The notes under the pieces were generated by a model. The model did not search any database. It was not told where the DNA came from and saw only the letters and a program-made list of their open reading frames with translations. From positions 1 through 63,495 of the forward strand of contig NZ_CAUVXL010000104.1 in assembly GCF_963555915.1 (NCBI RefSeq): a stretch of DNA of 63,495 nt. The letters run 5' to 3'. The translations under genes and the position numbers were made by a program. Below, piece by piece: positions 61,837-63,495 of the stretch. Position 1 is the stretch's first letter; each line of letters starts with the position of its first letter. The stretch is from Protofrankia sp963555915. GTDB taxonomy: Bacteria > Actinomycetota > Actinomycetes > Frankiales > Frankiaceae.

Positions 61837-62577
61837 GTGAAAAGCATGCCCGACACTTCCAGCGGTGCGGTGGCCGACGGCCGAACCCGTGACCGTGTCG
61901 CGCGCCTGCTCCTGGAACTCGGTCCCTCGACCGCGGTCACGCTCGCGGCTCATCTCAGCCTGTCGCCGGCGGCGATCCGTCGGCATCTCGACGCGATGCT
62001 CGTCGAAGACACGATCACGACCCGTTCGGCGCGCACCGCGGCCCCCCGTGGCCGCGGGCGTCCGGCCCGGCTGTTCCAGCTCACCGCCGCCGGGCACGCG
62101 GCGGGCCCGAACGCATACGAGGATCTCGCAGCCAGTGCGCTGAGCTTCCTCGCAGACGTCGCGGGTCACCAAGGTGTCACGGAGTTCGCCGAGGCACGCG
62201 CCGCCGACCTGGAACGCCGGGTCAAGCCGGCGGTGGCCGAGGCTGACCCGGCGGACCGACCGGCGGCGCTGGCGGCGGCCATGTCCGCCGCCGGCTACAC
62301 GGCAAGTGCCTCACCACTGCCGACCGGCGTCCAGATCTGCCAGCACCACTGTCCGGTGCAGCACGTTGCGGAGCGCTTTCCCGAACTCTGCGGCGCTGAG
62401 ACCGCCGCATTGGCGAGGTTGCTCGACTCCCACGTCCAGCGGCTCGCAACAATCGCGCATGGTGATGGAGTGTGCACGACGCATGTTCCCCTGGACCCCG
62501 CTCCCGTCTCCACTGCCAGTACGTCCACCGCAATGAACCCCATCACTCCCACCTCCTCGGAGGGGCCTGCCATATGA
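61837..62577 (+). CDS. sufR: SufR-type iron-sulfur cluster repressor
   Basis: A 246-residue transcriptional regulator with an N-terminal winged helix (TRDRVARLLLELGPSTAVTL, then HLSLSPAAIRRHLDAML and RGRGRPARLFQLT) and a C-terminal cysteine cluster: CQHHC in VQICQHHCPVQH, C in FPELCGAE and C in HGDGVCTTH, as in SufR proteins that hold a [4Fe-4S] cluster. Start GTG 61837 or ATG 61846. Its stop overlaps the sufB start (ATGA). It is expected to repress the suf operon when the cluster is intact. Confidence 0.92.
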   Translation: MKSMPDTSSGAVADGRTRDRVARLLLELGPSTAVTLAAHLSLSPAAIRRHLDAMLVEDTITTRSARTAAPRGRGRPARLFQLTAAGHAAGPNAYEDLAASALSFLADVAGHQGVTEFAEARAADLERRVKPAVAEADPADRPAALAAAMSAAGYTASASPLPTGVQICQHHCPVQHVAERFPELCGAETAALARLLDSHVQRLATIAHGDGVCTTHVPLDPAPVSTASTSTAMNPITPTSSEGPAI

Positions 62578-63495
62578 CCACAATTCCCGAGACCGAGATC
62601 GACAGTCGGCTCGAGGGCCAAAGGGCGCGCGACGATCATCAGATCGCGCGCCCGGAGGCCACAGTCCCCGAAGCACTGGAGGGTCTGGGTTCCTACAAGT
62701 TCGGCTGGTCCGACACGGACGCGTATGCGGCTACCGCCCAGCGCGGCCTGTCAGAGGCGGTCGTCCTCGGAATCTCGGCCAAGAAGAGCGAACCGGAGTG
62801 GATGACGCAGCTCCGACTCAAGGGCCTGAAGCTCTTCGGTCGTAAGCCCATGCCGACCTGGGGCGCGGATCTTTCCGGCATCGACTTCGACAACATCAAG
62901 TATTTTGTCCGGTCGACCGAGAAGCAGGCGGCAACCTGGGACGACCTGCCGGCGGACATTCGTAACACCTATGACAGACTGGGCATCCCCGAAGCGGAGA
63001 AGCAGCGTCTGGTCTCCGGTGTGGCGGCCCAGTACGAAAGTGAAGTCGTCTACCACAAGATCCGGGAAGATCTTGAGGAGCAGGGCGTCATCTTCCTCGA
63101 CACCGACAGCGGTCTGCGGGAACACCCGGAGGTGTTCAAGGAGTACTTCGGGTCGGTTATCCCGGTCGGCGACAACAAGTTCGCTGCGCTCAACACCGCG
63201 GTGTGGTCCGGCGGGTCCTTCATCTACGTACCGCCGGGCGTGCACGTCGAGATTCCACTCCAGGCCTATTTCCGGATCAACACCGAGAACATGGGCCAGT
63301 TCGAGCGGACGCTCATCATCGTCGACGAGGGTGCCTACGTGCACTATGTCGAGGGCTGCACGGCGCCGATCTACTCCTCTGACTCGTTGCACTCGGCGGT
63401 CGTGGAGATCGTGGTGAAGAAGAACGCCCGCTGTCGGTACACGACCATCCAGAACTGGTCGAACAACGTGTACAACCTGGTGACCAAGCGGGCGG
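62574..63495 (+). CDS. sufB: Fe-S cluster assembly protein SufB (3' end outside window)
   Basis: The first 307 codons are present and the frame is open to the window end. SufB is the scaffold component of the SufBCD complex. Typical blocks are KKSEPEWM, PMPTWGADLSGIDFDNIKYF, YESEVVYHKIREDLEEQGVI, NTAVWSGGSFIYVPPGVHVE, FERTLIIVDEGAYVHYVEGC and NWSNNVYNLVTKRA. The N-terminus is longer than I remember for actinobacterial SufB: about 22 residues (from about residue 13 to 34) lie between two copies of LEG and are coded by palindromic element D. The start ATG 62574 is coupled to sufR. Confidence 0.95.
   Translation, partial: MTTIPETEIDSRLEGQRARDDHQIARPEATVPEALEGLGSYKFGWSDTDAYAATAQRGLSEAVVLGISAKKSEPEWMTQLRLKGLKLFGRKPMPTWGADLSGIDFDNIKYFVRSTEKQAATWDDLPADIRNTYDRLGIPEAEKQRLVSGVAAQYESEVVYHKIREDLEEQGVIFLDTDSGLREHPEVFKEYFGSVIPVGDNKFAALNTAVWSGGSFIYVPPGVHVEIPLQAYFRINTENMGQFERTLIIVDEGAYVHYVEGCTAPIYSSDSLHSAVVEIVVKKNARCRYTTIQNWSNNVYNLVTKRA
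62615..62668. repeat. Palindromic element, copy D, inside sufB
   Basis: Stem GGGCGCGCGA / TCGCGCGCCC (62623-62632 and 62644-62653) with an 11-base loop CGATCATCAGA. Flanks GGGCCAAA and GGAGGCCACAGTCCCC match copies A-C. CTCGAGGG (62610-62617) and CTGGAGGG (62676-62683) bracket it 66 bases apart, which is 22 codons, so the coding frame is kept. Confidence 0.88.

Overview
The window is about 63.5 kb of very GC-rich DNA with many GTG starts, translationally coupled genes and many short tandem and inverted repeats. The gene set (BldD-like regulator with a c-di-GMP signature, RbpA, OpcA, SufR-SufB, HrdB/SigA-type sigma factor next to dnaG and dgt, 51-residue actinobacterial membrane peptides) points to an actinobacterium. 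The repeat style and gene order are most like Frankia or a near relative; this placement is an inference from content, not a search. A 402-base run of N (41357-41758) shows it is a draft assembly. LAYOUT: (1) 1-9.3 kb is mostly housekeeping: the end of era, a FetB-like permease, a lactonase-like metallo-hydrolase facing a Nudix protein, a secreted sedolisin-type protease, recO, uppS, a small monooxygenase-fold protein and glyS. (2) 9.35-14.1 kb is a tightly coupled minus-strand operon: binding-protein-like protein, TelA, lipoprotein with fused binding-protein and VWA domains, and a small membrane protein; it looks like an envelope stress system of unknown ligand. (3) 14.3-24.7 kb holds ppdK, a transketolase, a PH-domain membrane protein with a tiny membrane peptide, and dgt-dnaG-sigA. 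(4) 24.7-42.5 kb is a surface-polysaccharide locus that reads as visibly less GC-rich in its middle (about 27.8-35.5 kb). It has a NeuD-type acetyltransferase, priming sugar transferase, DegT aminotransferase, sugar epimerase, four glycosyltransferases, a methyltransferase, Wzx- and Wzy-like membrane proteins, a hybrid GGDEF/EAL protein, a low-molecular-weight tyrosine phosphatase and a nucleotide-sugar dehydrogenase. (5) 43.8-57 kb is central carbon metabolism: gap-pgk-tpiA, then secG flanked by two peptide-binding lipoproteins, rbpA, and on the minus strand tal-zwf-opcA-pgl. (6) 57-63.5 kb holds ctaB facing ctaA, an ABC-2 exporter, a BldD-family regulator, sufR and the start of sufB. The most interesting items beyond routine annotation are as follows. 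First, a family of about 55-60-base palindromic elements has stems that differ between copies by compensatory changes; one copy sits in frame inside the sufB coding region between apparent 8-base target duplications. Second, a BldD-like protein encoded beside the suf genes keeps the c-di-GMP binding signature, in the same window as a GGDEF/EAL protein. Third, the SBP/TelA/VWA operon. Fourth, a convergent gene pair (lactonase-like/Nudix) overlaps in a palindromic tandem repeat that codes on both strands. Fifth, four consecutive hairpins lie in the 1.4-kb non-coding stretch before gap. No tRNA, rRNA, CRISPR array or intact transposase was seen.
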